Positions 1-10,134 of a stretch of DNA of 64,000 nt are shown in pieces (position 1 is the stretch's first letter; each line of letters opens with the position of its first letter). The stretch lies in contig NZ_CP125297.1 in assembly GCF_030412785.1 (NCBI RefSeq), positions 496,001 through 560,000 on the forward strand, written 5' to 3'. The stretch is from Paraburkholderia sabiae. GTDB lineage: Bacteria; Pseudomonadota; Gammaproteobacteria; Burkholderiales; Burkholderiaceae. The notes beneath the pieces were generated by a model. It was not told where the DNA came from. It made no database searches and saw only the letters and a program-made list of their open reading frames with translations. Both the position numbers and the translations under genes were made by a program.

Positions 1-3000
1 AACATATACATGGCGGGAACGACGAAGAGCGTAAACAGCGTGCCGATCGACAGCCCCGTGAAGATCACGAGCCCCATCGCATTGCGGCCCGCCGCCCCCG
101 CGCCCGATGCGGTCACGAGGGGCAGCACGCCCAGCACCATTGCAGCCGTCGTCATCAGGATAGGCCGCAAGCGCACGCCGGCCGCTTCTTCGAGCGCCTC
201 GCGCTTGCCGCGTCCCGCGCGTTGCAGCTCGTTCGCGAACTGCACGATCAGAATGCCGTGCTTGCTGATGAGGCCCATCAGCGTGACGAGACCCACCTGC
301 GTGTAGATGTTGAGCGTCGAGAGTCCCATATTGATGAAGATGAGGGCGCCGAAAAGCGCCATCGGCACCGACACGAGAATCACGACGGGATCGCGGAAGC
401 TCTCGAACTGCGCGGCGAGCGCGAGAAACACGATGATCGCCGCGAACAGCAGCGTGATCACGAAGCCGCCCGACTCCTGCACGAACTGCCGCGACAGGCC
501 CGAATAGTCGGTCGTATAGCCCGTCGGCGCGACGTCGGTGCTGGCCTTGCGCAGGAAGTCGAGCACTTCGCCCTGCGAGATGCCCGGCGCGAGCACGCCG
601 GAAATCGTCGCTGAATTGAGCTGCTGGAAATGATTGATCGACTCGGGCACGATGGTCTGTTTCAGATGCGTGACCGTCGATGCAGAAATCACGCTGCCAT
701 CAGGCGTGCGCAAATAGTAGTCGAGCACTTGCGACGGGTTCAGGCGGTCCGTTTGCAGCACCTGCGGAATCACCTTGTACGAGCGGCCCGCAATCGAAAA
801 GTAGTTGACGTAGTTGCCGCCCAGCGCGGCCCCCAGCGTCTGCCCGACATCGCTTTGCGACAGGCCGAGCGAAGCGACCTTGTCGCGGTCGACGAGCAGC
901 ACGCTTTCCGGCTTGTCGATTTTCAGGTCGCTGTCGACGAAGAAGAACATGCCGCTTTCGCGCGCTTTTTGAAGCACGGCTTGCGACACTTCATTGAGGT
1001 TCTCGAACGGCTCCGTCGTGCTGATGACGAACTGCACGGGCAACCCTTGCGCGCCCGGCAGCGGCGGAAACTGGAACGCGGCGACGCGCGCGCCCGCAAT
1101 GCTGTCCCACTTCTGCTGAAGCTCGTTCTGCAATTGTGTCGCGCCCTTCTTGCGCTTGTCCCACGTCTTGAAGAGCACGCCACCAAAGCCCTGGTTCAGT
1201 GTCGGCGCGCCCGTCAGCTGGAACATCTGCGAGTACTCGGGCAACTGCTTCGAGATATCGAACACCTGGTCCGCGTAGGTCTGCATCTGCTGGATCGTCG
1301 CGTTCGGCGGCCCCTGGATCTTCGACAGCACGATGCCCTGGTCCTCCTGCGGCGCAAGCTCCGATTTCGACGTCGTAAAGAGGTACACGGTGCCGCATAA
1401 CAACAGCGCGCCCATCACGATGAACACGGGCCACGTGTCGAGCATCGCATGCAGAAGACCCCCATAGCCCCGATGCACGCGCTCGAACTGCCGGTCGACG
1501 AAGCGCGCGAAGCGGCCCGACTCCTGATCCGTGCGGAAGAAGCGCGAGCACATCATCGGCGATAGAGACAGCGCAATCACGCCCGATACCGTCACGGCGC
1601 CCGTCAGCGTGAAGGCGAACTCGGTGAAGAGCGCGCCCGTCAGCCCGCCCTGGAAACCGATCGGCAAGTACACGGCAACCAGCACGACCGTCATCGCGAG
1701 AATCGGTCCGCCGAGTTCGCGCGCGGCGATCAGCGCGGCTTCGAATGGCTGCTTGCCTTCCTCCTTCATATGCCGCTCGACGTTCTCGACGACGATGATC
1801 GCATCGTCGACGACGAGCCCGATCGCGAGCACGAGCGCAAGCAGCGTCAGCAGATTGATCGAGTAGCCGAGCAGTTGCATCACGAAGAACGTGCCGATCA
1901 GCGACAGCGGCATCGCGATCACCGGCACGATCACTGTGCGGAAGCTGCCGAGGAACAGGGAGATCACGACTGTCACGATCAGCAACGCTTCGACGAGCGT
2001 CTTCACCACTTCTTCGATCGCCGTGTTGATGAAGTCGGTTGCGTCGTAGACGATGTCGCCCGTCATGCCTGTCGGGAACTGCTTCTGCAGATCTGGGAAG
2101 ATCGTTTTCACGCGCTTCGCGACGTCGAGCACGTTCGCATCGGGCGCGACCTTGATGCCGATGAACACCGAACGCTTGCCGCTGAACGCGACGTTGAAAT
2201 CGTAGTTGTCCGCGCCGAGCACGACGTTCGCGACATCTTCGAGGCGCACGATCGCGCCGTTCTTCTGCTTGACGACGAGCTTCTTGAAGTCGTCGACGGA
2301 GTGAAGGTCTGTGCCCGCATTCAGATCGACGCTGATCATCTGGCCTTTGGTCGTGCCGAGCGTCGCAAGATAGTTGTTGTTGCCCAGCGCCGTCGAGACG
2401 TCGGCGGCCGTGACTTTGTGCGCGGCGAGCCGGTTCGAATCGAGCCAGGCGCGCAGCGCGAACTGACGGCCGCCGAGAATTTCCGCCGTCTGCACGCCCT
2501 GGATCGAATCGAGCTTCGGCTTCACGACGCGTAGCAGATAGTCGGTGACGTTGTTGCTCGGCAGCACGTCGCTGTGGAACCCCACGTACATCGCGTCGGT
2601 GGTCTGGCCCACCTGCATGGTCAGCACCGGCTGCTGCGCTTGCGGTGGCAACTGGTTGCGCACCGACGCGATCTGCGTGTTGATCTCCGTCAGCGCGCGA
2701 TTCGAGTCGTAGTTCAGGCGCAGCGTAGCGGTGATCGTCGAGACGCCCGCGCTGCTCTTCGACGACATATAGTCGATGCCTTGGGCCTGCGCGATTGCGG
2801 ATTCGAGCGGCTGCGTGATGAAGCCGGCCATCGTGTCTGCGCTCGCGCCGTAGTACGACGTCTTGATCGTCACCACGCCGTTTTCGGTCTGTGGATATTC
2901 GCCGACCTTCAGCGCGGATAGCGAACGCAAGCCGAGCACGAGGATCAGCAGACTCACCACCGATGCGAGCACCGGGCGTTCAATGAAGATGTCGGTGAAT

Positions 3001-3005
3001 TTCAT
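1..3005 (-). CDS. RND efflux pump inner membrane transporter (HAE1/AcrB-like), partial
   Basis: Inner membrane proton-driven drug exporter, the pump of a tripartite efflux system. About 1001 codons are present. The N-terminus reads MKFTDIFIERPVLASV, the standard HAE1 start. The conserved TM4 acidic pair appears in GLVVDDAIIVVENVERH, and the last visible residues (VVPAMYM) belong to the final membrane helices, so only the C-terminal tail is missing beyond the left edge. The ATG at 3005-3003 lies 11 bp after the stop of the fusion protein gene, so the two are one operon read leftwards from the outer membrane factor. By eye the DNA is more GC-rich than the adjacent nod genes, as expected for core-genome sequence. 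The substrate cannot be told from sequence; export of plant phenolics is a guess from position only. Confidence 0.93.
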   Translation of the reverse strand, partial: MKFTDIFIERPVLASVVSLLILVLGLRSLSALKVGEYPQTENGVVTIKTSYYGASADTMAGFITQPLESAIAQAQGIDYMSSKSSAGVSTITATLRLNYDSNRALTEINTQIASVRNQLPPQAQQPVLTMQVGQTTDAMYVGFHSDVLPSNNVTDYLLRVVKPKLDSIQGVQTAEILGGRQFALRAWLDSNRLAAHKVTAADVSTALGNNNYLATLGTTKGQMISVDLNAGTDLHSVDDFKKLVVKQKNGAIVRLEDVANVVLGADNYDFNVAFSGKRSVFIGIKVAPDANVLDVAKRVKTIFPDLQKQFPTGMTGDIVYDATDFINTAIEEVVKTLVEALLIVTVVISLFLGSFRTVIVPVIAMPLSLIGTFFVMQLLGYSINLLTLLALVLAIGLVVDDAIIVVENVERHMKEEGKQPFEAALIAARELGGPILAMTVVLVAVYLPIGFQGGLTGALFTEFAFTLTGAVTVSGVIALSLSPMMCSRFFRTDQESGRFARFVDRQFERVHRGYGGLLHAMLDTWPVFIVMGALLLCGTVYLFTTSKSELAPQEDQGIVLSKIQGPPNATIQQMQTYADQVFDISKQLPEYSQMFQLTGAPTLNQGFGGVLFKTWDKRKKGATQLQNELQQKWDSIAGARVAAFQFPPLPGAQGLPVQFVISTTEPFENLNEVSQAVLQKARESGMFFFVDSDLKIDKPESVLLVDRDKVASLGLSQSDVGQTLGAALGGNYVNYFSIAGRSYKVIPQVLQTDRLNPSQVLDYYLRTPDGSVISASTVTHLKQTIVPESINHFQQLNSATISGVLAPGISQGEVLDFLRKASTDVAPTGYTTDYSGLSRQFVQESGGFVITLLFAAIIVFLALAAQFESFRDPVVILVSVPMALFGALIFINMGLSTLNIYTQVGLVTLMGLISKHGILIVQFANELQRAGRGKREALEEAAGVRLRPILMTTAAMVLGVLPLVTASGAGAAGRNAMGLVIFTGLSIGTLFTLFVVPAMYM

Positions 3006-3015
3006 CGGCGGCCCC

Positions 3016-4167
3016 TTATTGTTCCTGAGGCGTCGGATTCGGGCTGTCCGCGGGCTGCACGCGATTGTCGATCACGAGCGGCGTCCCGTTCTTCAGTTTC
3101 AGCTGACCGCTCGTCACGACCTGTGTGCCTTCGCCGATGCCCTTGAATATCGCCACCTGATCGCCGCGCGTCGGCCCCAGAGTGACGAACACCTGCTGCG
3201 CGACAGGCACGATCTTGCCTTGCGCATTCTTTTGCGCGCCGGGCTTCACGACGAACACGGTCGCGCCGTACGGGTTGTAGGTGATCGCCGTTTGCGGCAA
3301 GGTCAGATAGCGCTGCACGCCGCCCGCGTCGATCTTCACGTTCGCGTACATGCCGGGCAGCAGCTTGCGCTCGCGGTTGTCAACGGTCGCTTCGATCTGC
3401 ACGTTGCGCGTCGTGCTGTCCACGCGCGGATTGATCGAGCGGATCTTGCCGTCGAACGTGCGGTTGCTGAACGCATTCGTATCGACGACGATCGCCTGGC
3501 CGACCTGCAATCGCCCGAGCTGCTGTTGCGGCAGATAGAAGTCGGCGTAGATCGGATCGATGGCTTGCAGCGTGACGATCGCATCGCCCGGATTGATGTA
3601 CTGGCCGGGGTTGACCGTCGTGATGCCGACGCGTCCCGCGAAGGGCGCGCGTATCGTCTTCTTTTCGACGAGCGCGGCCTGCTGATCGACCTGGGCTTTC
3701 TTGCTCTTCAGGTCGGCGGCATCGGCGTCGAGTTGCGCCTTCGCAATCGCCTGAATGTCGAACTGAGCCTCGTCGCGCTTATAGACGGTTTGCGCGAGTT
3801 CCGCAGCGGCCTGCAGCGACGCGAGCTGCGCGCGGTCCGAATCGTCGTTCAGGCGCACGAGCACCTGGCCTGCCTTCACCTCCTGGCCCGAGCTGAATGC
3901 GATCTCGCGCATGAGCCCGGCCACTTCCGTCGTCACGTCGACGCCGCGAACCGCGCGCAGGCTGCCCACGGCTGACAGCTGCGGCTGCCATTGCTGATAA
4001 CTCGCGACGGCGGACGTGACGGTGGCGGAGGGCACCGCGTTGCTCGCCATGAACTTCTTGATCATGTGCGTCTTGAACAGATTGAAGCCGATCAGTCCGC
4101 CGAGCAGTACGCCCACGCAGATCAGCATGATGATCATCCGCTTGATCATCGGTCTTTTCGTTGTCAT
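3016..4167 (-). CDS. RND efflux membrane fusion (periplasmic adaptor) protein
   Basis: 383-aa adaptor linking the inner membrane pump to the outer membrane channel. I chose the ATG at 4167 (MTTKRPMIKRM) because AAGGA sits just upstream; longer readings run into the preceding gene region. One membrane anchor lies at about residues 10-30, then the HlyD/AcrA layout: a lipoyl-like half (EVKAGQVLVRLND), a helical hairpin rich in Ala, Gln and Lys, the second lipoyl half (IRAPFAGRVGI), and beta-barrel and membrane-proximal domains. It has an uncleaved anchor and no lipobox, so it resembles the MexH-like adaptors. Middle gene of the three-gene efflux operon. Confidence 0.93.
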   Translation of the reverse strand: MTTKRPMIKRMIIMLICVGVLLGGLIGFNLFKTHMIKKFMASNAVPSATVTSAVASYQQWQPQLSAVGSLRAVRGVDVTTEVAGLMREIAFSSGQEVKAGQVLVRLNDDSDRAQLASLQAAAELAQTVYKRDEAQFDIQAIAKAQLDADAADLKSKKAQVDQQAALVEKKTIRAPFAGRVGITTVNPGQYINPGDAIVTLQAIDPIYADFYLPQQQLGRLQVGQAIVVDTNAFSNRTFDGKIRSINPRVDSTTRNVQIEATVDNRERKLLPGMYANVKIDAGGVQRYLTLPQTAITYNPYGATVFVVKPGAQKNAQGKIVPVAQQVFVTLGPTRGDQVAIFKGIGEGTQVVTSGQLKLKNGTPLVIDNRVQPADSPNPTPQEQ

Positions 4168-4276
4168 CGTTTCGTCCTTGCACGGCAAACTGCTGAGGTA
4201 CTGATGAGGCGCAAACCAACTCGTCCGGCGGCGCTGCCGTCCGCTCGCATGCGACCCGCGGCTATTGCGAAAGGAT

Positions 4277-5875
4277 TCACTGCGGCCTGGGAGGCGCCGG
4301 AACGGCTGCCGGCGTGGCCTGGGCTGCCTGACTCGTCGCCGTGTCGTTCCACCAGCCGCCGCCGAGCGCCTGGAACAACGCCGCCGTGTCCGCATAGCGC
4401 GCGGCCTGCGCCTGCGCGAGATTCACGACGGTCTGCTGGTACTGGCGCTGTGCATCGAGCAACGCCAGATAGCTGACGCCGCCGATGCGAAACTGGGCGC
4501 GCGTCAGATCGAGCGAATCGCGGGCCGCGCGCCATGCTTCCGTTTGCGCGGCGAGACCTGTCGCATCGTGTTCGAGCGCGCGCAACGCATCGGCGACGTT
4601 CTGGAACGCGAGCAGCACCGTCTGCCGATATTGTGCGTTGGCCTGATCGAATGCGGCTTCGGCTGCGCGTTTTTGCGCGCTCAGCTGTCCACCGTGGAAG
4701 ATCGGCTGCGTGACACCCGCGCCAATGTTCCAGATCATGTCCGCGTACTTGAGTAGGCCCGCGGGCGTCAGCGCCTGCGGGCCGTAGCTCGCCGACAGCG
4801 TGAGTTGCGGATACATGTTCGCCGTCGCCACGCCAACCTGCGCGCTCGCCTGATGCAGCGTGGCGTCGGCGGCGAGGATGTCGGGCCGCTGCCGCACGAG
4901 CGACGACGGCACGCTGACGGGCAAGCTCTGCGGCAGCGTGAGCATCGCCAGTGTGAACTCGGGCACGCCCGTGTCGCTGGGCGGTTTGCCCGCCAGCACG
5001 GCGAGCTGGTGGCGCGTCTGATCGAGCGACTGGCGCAACGGCGGCAACGTCGCGCGCGTCTGCGCGACGAGCGTTTCCTGCGAGAGCACGGCGGCGCGGC
5101 TCACGCCGCCAAGCTCGAACTGCTTGCGCAACACGCCGAGCTGCGCGTCCTCGTCGGTGGCGATGCGCTCGGTCGCGTCGATCTGCTCGCGCAGCGAGGC
5201 TTCCTTGACAGCGGCCGTCACGATGTTCGCCGACAACGCGAGATACGCAGCTTGCAACTGGAAGCCCTCGTAATCGACCTGCGAGCGCAGCGATTCGAGT
5301 CCGCGCTTTGCGCCGCCGAACGCATCGAGGTCATACGACACGCTCACCGATGCGTTATACAGATTCAGTATTCTATGCAGACCGGGCTGACCGAACGTGA
5401 CGCCGTTGAATTTCTCGCGTGTCGCGTTGGCCTTCGCATCGACGGACGGATACAGCGTGGTGCCCATTTGGGCGCGCAGATTCTCGCTGGCCTGCCTGAG
5501 CGCCGCTTGCGCCGCGGCGACGTTGGGACTGTTGGCGAGCGCTTCGCGGATGAGCGCGTCGAGCGGCTCGCAATGAAAGAGCGTCCACCACTGCGGGGGA
5601 ATGTCCTGGCTGGCGACGAACTGTTGCGGGGCGCCCGATGCGCCCGGCGACGACGCCGTTTGATCGGGCAGCGGCGTGGGCGTGTAGGTCTCGGTGGCGG
5701 GCGGGGCGGGCGTTTGGTAATCGGGACCCAACACGCAACCCGACAGCGAACAAAACTGTGAAAGCAGGACTGTAATGGGTGCGATGCGCGCCGAAACGCG
5801 ATGCGCAATGCGGCGCCGAAATGCACCACTAAGTTGCCGATGCAATCGGCTGCGACCAACTGCGGTTGACGTCAT
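4277..5875 (-). CDS. Outer membrane efflux lipoprotein (NodT/OprM family)
   Basis: Outer membrane channel of the tripartite pump, 532 aa from the ATG at 5875. AGGTG lies 5-9 bp ahead of that ATG; a GTG at 5890 would add five residues but has no good ribosome site. A long basic leader ends in a lipobox LSGC, so Cys47 should be lipidated. Two copies of the OEP repeat follow (around residues 95-280 and 310-500), with the typical RPDI motif. It is first in the operon, with about 110 bp to the fusion protein gene. Family members near nod genes have been called NodT in rhizobia, but here the gene is simply an RND partner, so no nod symbol is given. Confidence 0.9.
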   Translation of the reverse strand: MTSTAVGRSRLHRQLSGAFRRRIAHRVSARIAPITVLLSQFCSLSGCVLGPDYQTPAPPATETYTPTPLPDQTASSPGASGAPQQFVASQDIPPQWWTLFHCEPLDALIREALANSPNVAAAQAALRQASENLRAQMGTTLYPSVDAKANATREKFNGVTFGQPGLHRILNLYNASVSVSYDLDAFGGAKRGLESLRSQVDYEGFQLQAAYLALSANIVTAAVKEASLREQIDATERIATDEDAQLGVLRKQFELGGVSRAAVLSQETLVAQTRATLPPLRQSLDQTRHQLAVLAGKPPSDTGVPEFTLAMLTLPQSLPVSVPSSLVRQRPDILAADATLHQASAQVGVATANMYPQLTLSASYGPQALTPAGLLKYADMIWNIGAGVTQPIFHGGQLSAQKRAAEAAFDQANAQYRQTVLLAFQNVADALRALEHDATGLAAQTEAWRAARDSLDLTRAQFRIGGVSYLALLDAQRQYQQTVVNLAQAQAARYADTAALFQALGGGWWNDTATSQAAQATPAAVPAPPRPQ

Positions 5876-6078
5876 GGAACACCTATCCACCTTAGTTCGC
5901 GTGAGCGGCGCGTTGTCAAAATTGCGGATGCAGAACTTGCCCGTCCCCGCTGCGCTGGTCTTCCTGCGAGACGGTCAATGTAAGCATGAGTGATTTGGGG
6001 CGATATTTGGCTCGCCTCCGCAGGGAACTTCGGGCGCGCGCATCTTATAACAATTGCGAACACATCCTTCACGCGTGG

Positions 6079-6678
6079 TCAACGCCTGTCAAGCCAGTTC
6101 AAAACAATTTCGACACCCTCATTAATCGACAGCAAACAAGTGTCGATGAACACGTCTGGTGCCGTCGGCTGTTCGTACGGCGAGTCGACGCCGGTGAAAT
6201 GTTGGATTGCGCCACGTCTCGCGAGCCGATAGAGCCCTTTGGGATCACGAGCCTCGGCTACGGCCAAAGATGCGTGGACATGAACTTCAGCGAAGTTATG
6301 CTTCCCTGCGTTGGATTTGGCGAGTTCTCGGTCCGAGCGGAAGGGGGAGATGAGGCACACCAGTACCACGATGCCGGCGTCAGCCATCAATTTTGCAACT
6401 TCCGACACGCGCCGTACGTTCTCGTGTCGATCCTCATCGCTAAAGCCGAGGTCCTTGCAAAGACCGAGCCTGACGGCGTCGCCATCGAGAGTGTAGGTGA
6501 GTCGGCCGGACGCATGAAGACGCGCCTCAACCCTGTCAGCGATAGCCGATTTTCCAGACCCGGACAGACCGGTGAACCACAGAATGGCGGGCGTTTGTCG
6601 TAGCAATCGTCGTCTAGACTCAGGATCAATGCGAAAGTCGTGCGCGTAAAGATGTGAAGTCGATGTCTCGTTCGTCAT
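6079..6678 (-). CDS. cysC: Adenylylsulfate (APS) kinase, CysC/NodQ kinase type
   Basis: 199 aa. Phosphorylates APS to PAPS, the sulfate donor used by NodH. The P-loop GLSGSGKS is at residues 37-44, followed by the APS-kinase motifs LDGDAVR, FSDEDRHENVRR and LISPFRSDRE. It corresponds only to the C-terminal kinase half of NodQ: there is no CysN-like GTPase domain and no nodP beside it, so APS must come from a sulfurylase encoded elsewhere. The gene lies 201 bp downstream of nodU on the same strand and is probably the tail of the nod-box operon. Its neighbours NodH and NodU support a role in Nod factor decoration. The alternative is general sulfate assimilation. Confidence 0.9.
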   Translation of the reverse strand: MTNETSTSHLYAHDFRIDPESRRRLLRQTPAILWFTGLSGSGKSAIADRVEARLHASGRLTYTLDGDAVRLGLCKDLGFSDEDRHENVRRVSEVAKLMADAGIVVLVCLISPFRSDRELAKSNAGKHNFAEVHVHASLAVAEARDPKGLYRLARRGAIQHFTGVDSPYEQPTAPDVFIDTCLLSINEGVEIVLNWLDRR

Positions 6679-6879
6679 ACACGCCTACGTAAGCGGGTTG
6701 GGATGGTTGCTCGAATTCGGGTACGCGCTCGAGCATTGCAGCAGTGTCACGTCAGTTGAACGTGGACGATCTGGAAATGGACGTCCACGGATCTGCCGTC
6801 GACGCAGCAGGTTGCCGCCTATCATTCAAGGCCCAAGCGCGACGAATCGAATATTCCGAGCGGTGCAGTCGTTTGCCAC

Positions 6880-8598
6880 TCATACTGGTACACAGCATGC
6901 GGGTTCGTCGGTTGACGACGGCAGGCCGTTCCCGCGTGCGTTGCTCAATAGAAGACCGTCGCACCATACACGTTCGACGCGTCCCCATTTACAGGCTGAA
7001 GCAGCGTCCGGGAAGAAGCCTCGCCCGTGATGATTGGCGCTGGTGTTGCATAGCAACGGAAGACCCGTGAGCTTTTCGTATTCGATCAGTAGTTGAGCTA
7101 CCGGATGCTCGGAAGTTCTTGCGATCGTCTGCAATCGAGCAGACCCGTCGAGGTGCACAACGGCAGGAACCTTGTCCCGCCATTCCGCGCGCGTCTGATG
7201 ATCGAACAGCATGTAGGGGTCTGGAGTGCCGGGGCAAAATACGGCAGGAGCGCGGTCTTCGAGGCATATTGGTGCCACGGGGCGGAAATGCTCTCGATAC
7301 TTGATATCGTTGAGGATAGCCTTCATAGCGGGCGAAGTCGCAGCGGCCAGGATGCTTCTGGCACCCAATGCCCGAGGCCCCAGCTCGGCGCGGCCGGCAA
7401 GAAAAACGACGGGTTCATTGTCCGCGAGCATCCGGGCGAGTTCCGCAATGGAGCAAGGAGACGCCGTCCATCCGGCCGGCACGTCGCCAGTTTTCACGGC
7501 CGGTCCGCTATAGACCGACCATTCCAACGGTACGAAGCCTTTGTCCGCGGCCATCGCGCAACAAGCGGCGCCGATCGCCGATCCACTATCATTCGGAAAG
7601 GGCGGGACCCAGATTGCGTCGAACAAGCCACTCGCACGTAATGCGCTATTCCATTTGATGTTGAGTGCGCATCCGCCAGAGATACACAAATTTCGCGGCC
7701 CCGGAATCGAATGTCGCTGGAGCGCCATTCCCATTTCGTGAACGAGAAGACGCTCAAGGAATACATGAAAGGAGACGAGTACGTCTTCGTGAGGCTTGGT
7801 CTTTAGTTGTGGCAGGCTCGCTTCAAAGAAGTCGCGTACAGCTGCGAGCGATGTTTCCGGAATATGGACATTCTGGCGGTAATTTCGCGCAATTTCCGTA
7901 TCGCCGGCAAAGCGTTCCTGGTAAAGCCGATGAAACTCAGCGACGATGTCTTCGTCGAGGGACCCGAGCGCGATATATGCCATAAGCTTGCCGGCCACGC
8001 CAAGATCCCACTCCGCGCCGTCCGCCTTCTTATAGGGCCCGAAATGATGACCTGCCGCAGCGTAAATTTGGCCGATGAGCGGAAAAAGGCAGTCAACGAG
8101 GCGCGCTCCGTGGCGTTGTACGTGGTACAGCCTCGGCACCATTCCACCATCCCACACCAGGCAGAACGCGGGCTGCTCGCTCCGAGCGAACGGGCTGGTG
8201 CAGTACGCGGAGGCAACATGGCCTGACACATGAGGATAGCTTTTATATGAACGTGACGCTCCGCCGAGCAGCAGTCCGGTGCCGTCGACCGAGGCAAGAA
8301 GATGGTCCACTTTGCGTTCGATATAGGGGGCGCCATTTAGGCTGACCAGCGTGGAGCCACTGACCATCCGAAACTGTGACTCCACTTCGCCGTCCCAGCC
8401 GTCGACAACAAACTGGTCTATATCTTCGACACGCAAGCCACCTTCGCTCAATGCGGCCGCAACCGCATCCAGGTTCTCAATTTTTTGGTATCGCGGGTTG
8501 TTTTCCCGCTTCTCCTGTTCGATGCAAAAAACGAGTTTTCCATCCTCGACAACGGCGATTGCTCCGTCGTGTGTCAGCTTGAGGCCACAAATGCGCAT
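6880..8598 (-). CDS. nodU: Nodulation carbamoyltransferase NodU
   Basis: 572 aa, the usual size for NodU. Adds a carbamoyl group to the non-reducing end sugar of the Nod factor backbone. The N-terminus MRICGLKLTHDGAIAVVEDG is typical of the Kae1/YrdC-like carbamoyltransferase fold. The C-terminal half has the family motif ELGPRALGARSIL near residue 410 and NTSANHHGRGF near the end. It starts 12 bp after nodS stops, so the pair is co-translated or nearly so. The 201 bp between its stop and the kinase gene hold no recognisable gene. Confidence 0.95.
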   Translation of the reverse strand: MRICGLKLTHDGAIAVVEDGKLVFCIEQEKRENNPRYQKIENLDAVAAALSEGGLRVEDIDQFVVDGWDGEVESQFRMVSGSTLVSLNGAPYIERKVDHLLASVDGTGLLLGGASRSYKSYPHVSGHVASAYCTSPFARSEQPAFCLVWDGGMVPRLYHVQRHGARLVDCLFPLIGQIYAAAGHHFGPYKKADGAEWDLGVAGKLMAYIALGSLDEDIVAEFHRLYQERFAGDTEIARNYRQNVHIPETSLAAVRDFFEASLPQLKTKPHEDVLVSFHVFLERLLVHEMGMALQRHSIPGPRNLCISGGCALNIKWNSALRASGLFDAIWVPPFPNDSGSAIGAACCAMAADKGFVPLEWSVYSGPAVKTGDVPAGWTASPCSIAELARMLADNEPVVFLAGRAELGPRALGARSILAAATSPAMKAILNDIKYREHFRPVAPICLEDRAPAVFCPGTPDPYMLFDHQTRAEWRDKVPAVVHLDGSARLQTIARTSEHPVAQLLIEYEKLTGLPLLCNTSANHHGRGFFPDAASACKWGRVERVWCDGLLLSNARGNGLPSSTDEPACCVPV

Positions 8599-8610
8599 AG
8601 TATCCCCTAC

Positions 8611-9240
8611 TCAAAGAGGGTAATTGGGTTGAGGCGAAAGGAAAGCCCGGTTCCGGAAGCGCGCGAGCAGACAGTCTTCATTGGGCGACTCACCGGCGCA
8701 CTCCACGCGCTCAACTTCGGTCAGTTCTTCTTTCAGAATTTCCAAGATCGTTTCTGCACCGGCAAGGTGTCCCCACCGCCGGCAGCTCGCGTCACGCGCC
8801 GACCCGAATATCAATCGACCACCAGGTACAAGCATCCGTACCAGATTGCGAATAGCGGCGCGCACCTCCTCGATGTTGCCTAGGTAATAAAGAACTTCCG
8901 CTACTACGATCAGATCGAACTTGTCGAGGCTCAAAAAATGCTGTACGTCTGAAACAATCCAGACTGTGTTCGGTGGCTCCTTCAGACGTTGGCGTGTTTT
9001 CGAGAGCGCTTGTGGCATAACGTCGATAATGGTGAGCCGTTGGCAATGAGGTGCCAATCTTTCCGTAAACGCTCCTCCTGCGCATCCGACTTCTAACGCG
9101 TTGGAGACAGATCCGTCGACGAGTGACATTCGGAGCATTTGCTCATGGCGTTGGAGTTCAAAGGGATTACTGTCCAGTTGCCACGGGTCGTCCGCATCCA
9201 ACTCTCGACGCAGTAATTCAAAATTCGTTACATTTCTCAA
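8611..9240 (-). CDS. nodS: Nod factor N-methyltransferase NodS
   Basis: 209-aa SAM-dependent methyltransferase that methylates the free amine on the terminal glucosamine after NodB deacetylation. The SAM-binding motif LEVGCAGG is at residues 49-56, with an acidic residue after the second strand (TIIDVMPQ) and the post-motif IVVAEVLYYL. Length and N-terminus (NFELLRRELDADDPW) match NodS. It lies between nodA and nodU in the nodBCIJHASU order. Confidence 0.95.
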   Translation of the reverse strand: MRNVTNFELLRRELDADDPWQLDSNPFELQRHEQMLRMSLVDGSVSNALEVGCAGGAFTERLAPHCQRLTIIDVMPQALSKTRQRLKEPPNTVWIVSDVQHFLSLDKFDLIVVAEVLYYLGNIEEVRAAIRNLVRMLVPGGRLIFGSARDASCRRWGHLAGAETILEILKEELTEVERVECAGESPNEDCLLARFRNRAFLSPQPNYPL

Positions 9241-9329
9241 TTTGGTCTACCTTACTAGTAGTCCAGTACAACGTCGTTGTAAGACGCGCTGTGCGGGACG
9301 CGTCGCTTTTCGGACAAAACCAGCGTGCC

Positions 9330-9920
9330 TCACAGCTCGGGTCCGTTGCGCTCGATGGCGGCGCCGTCCGGCCACTCGCTTAGCGGGCTACCGATCGGCA
9401 AAATCACAGCCAGCACGTCTTCAATGCGCGTAGGAGGTAAGTCAAGATGAACGTTCGGGAGCGTTGATCGCACGCGCACCCCATCCAAGATTGTCCCCAT
9501 TCCATTCCGAAACAATCTGGCAAAGTGATTCTTTAAGGCATGCCGGACTGTGCCAAACGCAAATGGGACGCGGAGTTCCTGCAGCACTGGATATATCGCG
9601 CGGATCGAATGACCGATTCCGAACCCTTCGAGATCCGGACGCACCCCATACAGTCCCAATTCGGCTACAAGTACATCGACCGGGCCTACCTTGATGAAAC
9701 GACGAAGCGATCCCATGTGAGCTGCAACACCCCTCGAATCGTAGGCGATGGCGCGGAGTTCGGGCCGCGCACCGGCCCAACTTCGGCCACCCTCGAACGG
9801 TTTTGCGTTGAAAGCGCCGGTCGGCCCATACGTCGTTCGAAAGAATCGGGCCAACTCGATGTGATCGGTAAGTTCAAGCTCATTTTCCCAGCATAATCTC
9901 CACTGCACTTTTGATGACAT
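9330..9920 (-). CDS. nodA: N-acyltransferase NodA
   Basis: 196 aa, the standard NodA length. Transfers a fatty acyl chain to the deacetylated chitin oligomer made by NodC and NodB. Diagnostic stretches are [20 protein letters not shown] at the start, [18 protein letters not shown], and [14 protein letters not shown]. It is unusual among rhizobia in being placed after nodIJH rather than ahead of nodB, but that is the beta-rhizobial order. A 214-bp spacer separates it from nodH, and an 89-bp spacer from nodS. No second nod box was found ahead of it. Confidence 0.96.
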   Translation of the reverse strand: MSSKVQWRLCWENELELTDHIELARFFRTTYGPTGAFNAKPFEGGRSWAGARPELRAIAYDSRGVAAHMGSLRRFIKVGPVDVLVAELGLYGVRPDLEGFGIGHSIRAIYPVLQELRVPFAFGTVRHALKNHFARLFRNGMGTILDGVRVRSTLPNVHLDLPPTRIEDVLAVILPIGSPLSEWPDGAAIERNGPEL

Positions 9921-10134
9921 GCACAGTTACCTCGTTTTGACGCGTTCATCGCCTGCTGCGCGAGCGGCCACACATACCGATGGTGGGCATCAGTTTTCTA
10001 TGGCTATAAGGGAACGCAAGGATTAATCGAACCGATCATTCATTAGCTAAACAGATCTCGCCTAGAGACACGACGACACTTAAAATGATCTGTCAGCAGG
10101 TGCGTTATACGATAGAGTTATTCGCAAGGGGTGT

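Noticed and set aside
1..5800. Many long plus-strand open frames across the efflux genes
   Set aside because: They are Arg/His/Asp-rich antisense shadows of the GC-rich minus-strand genes.
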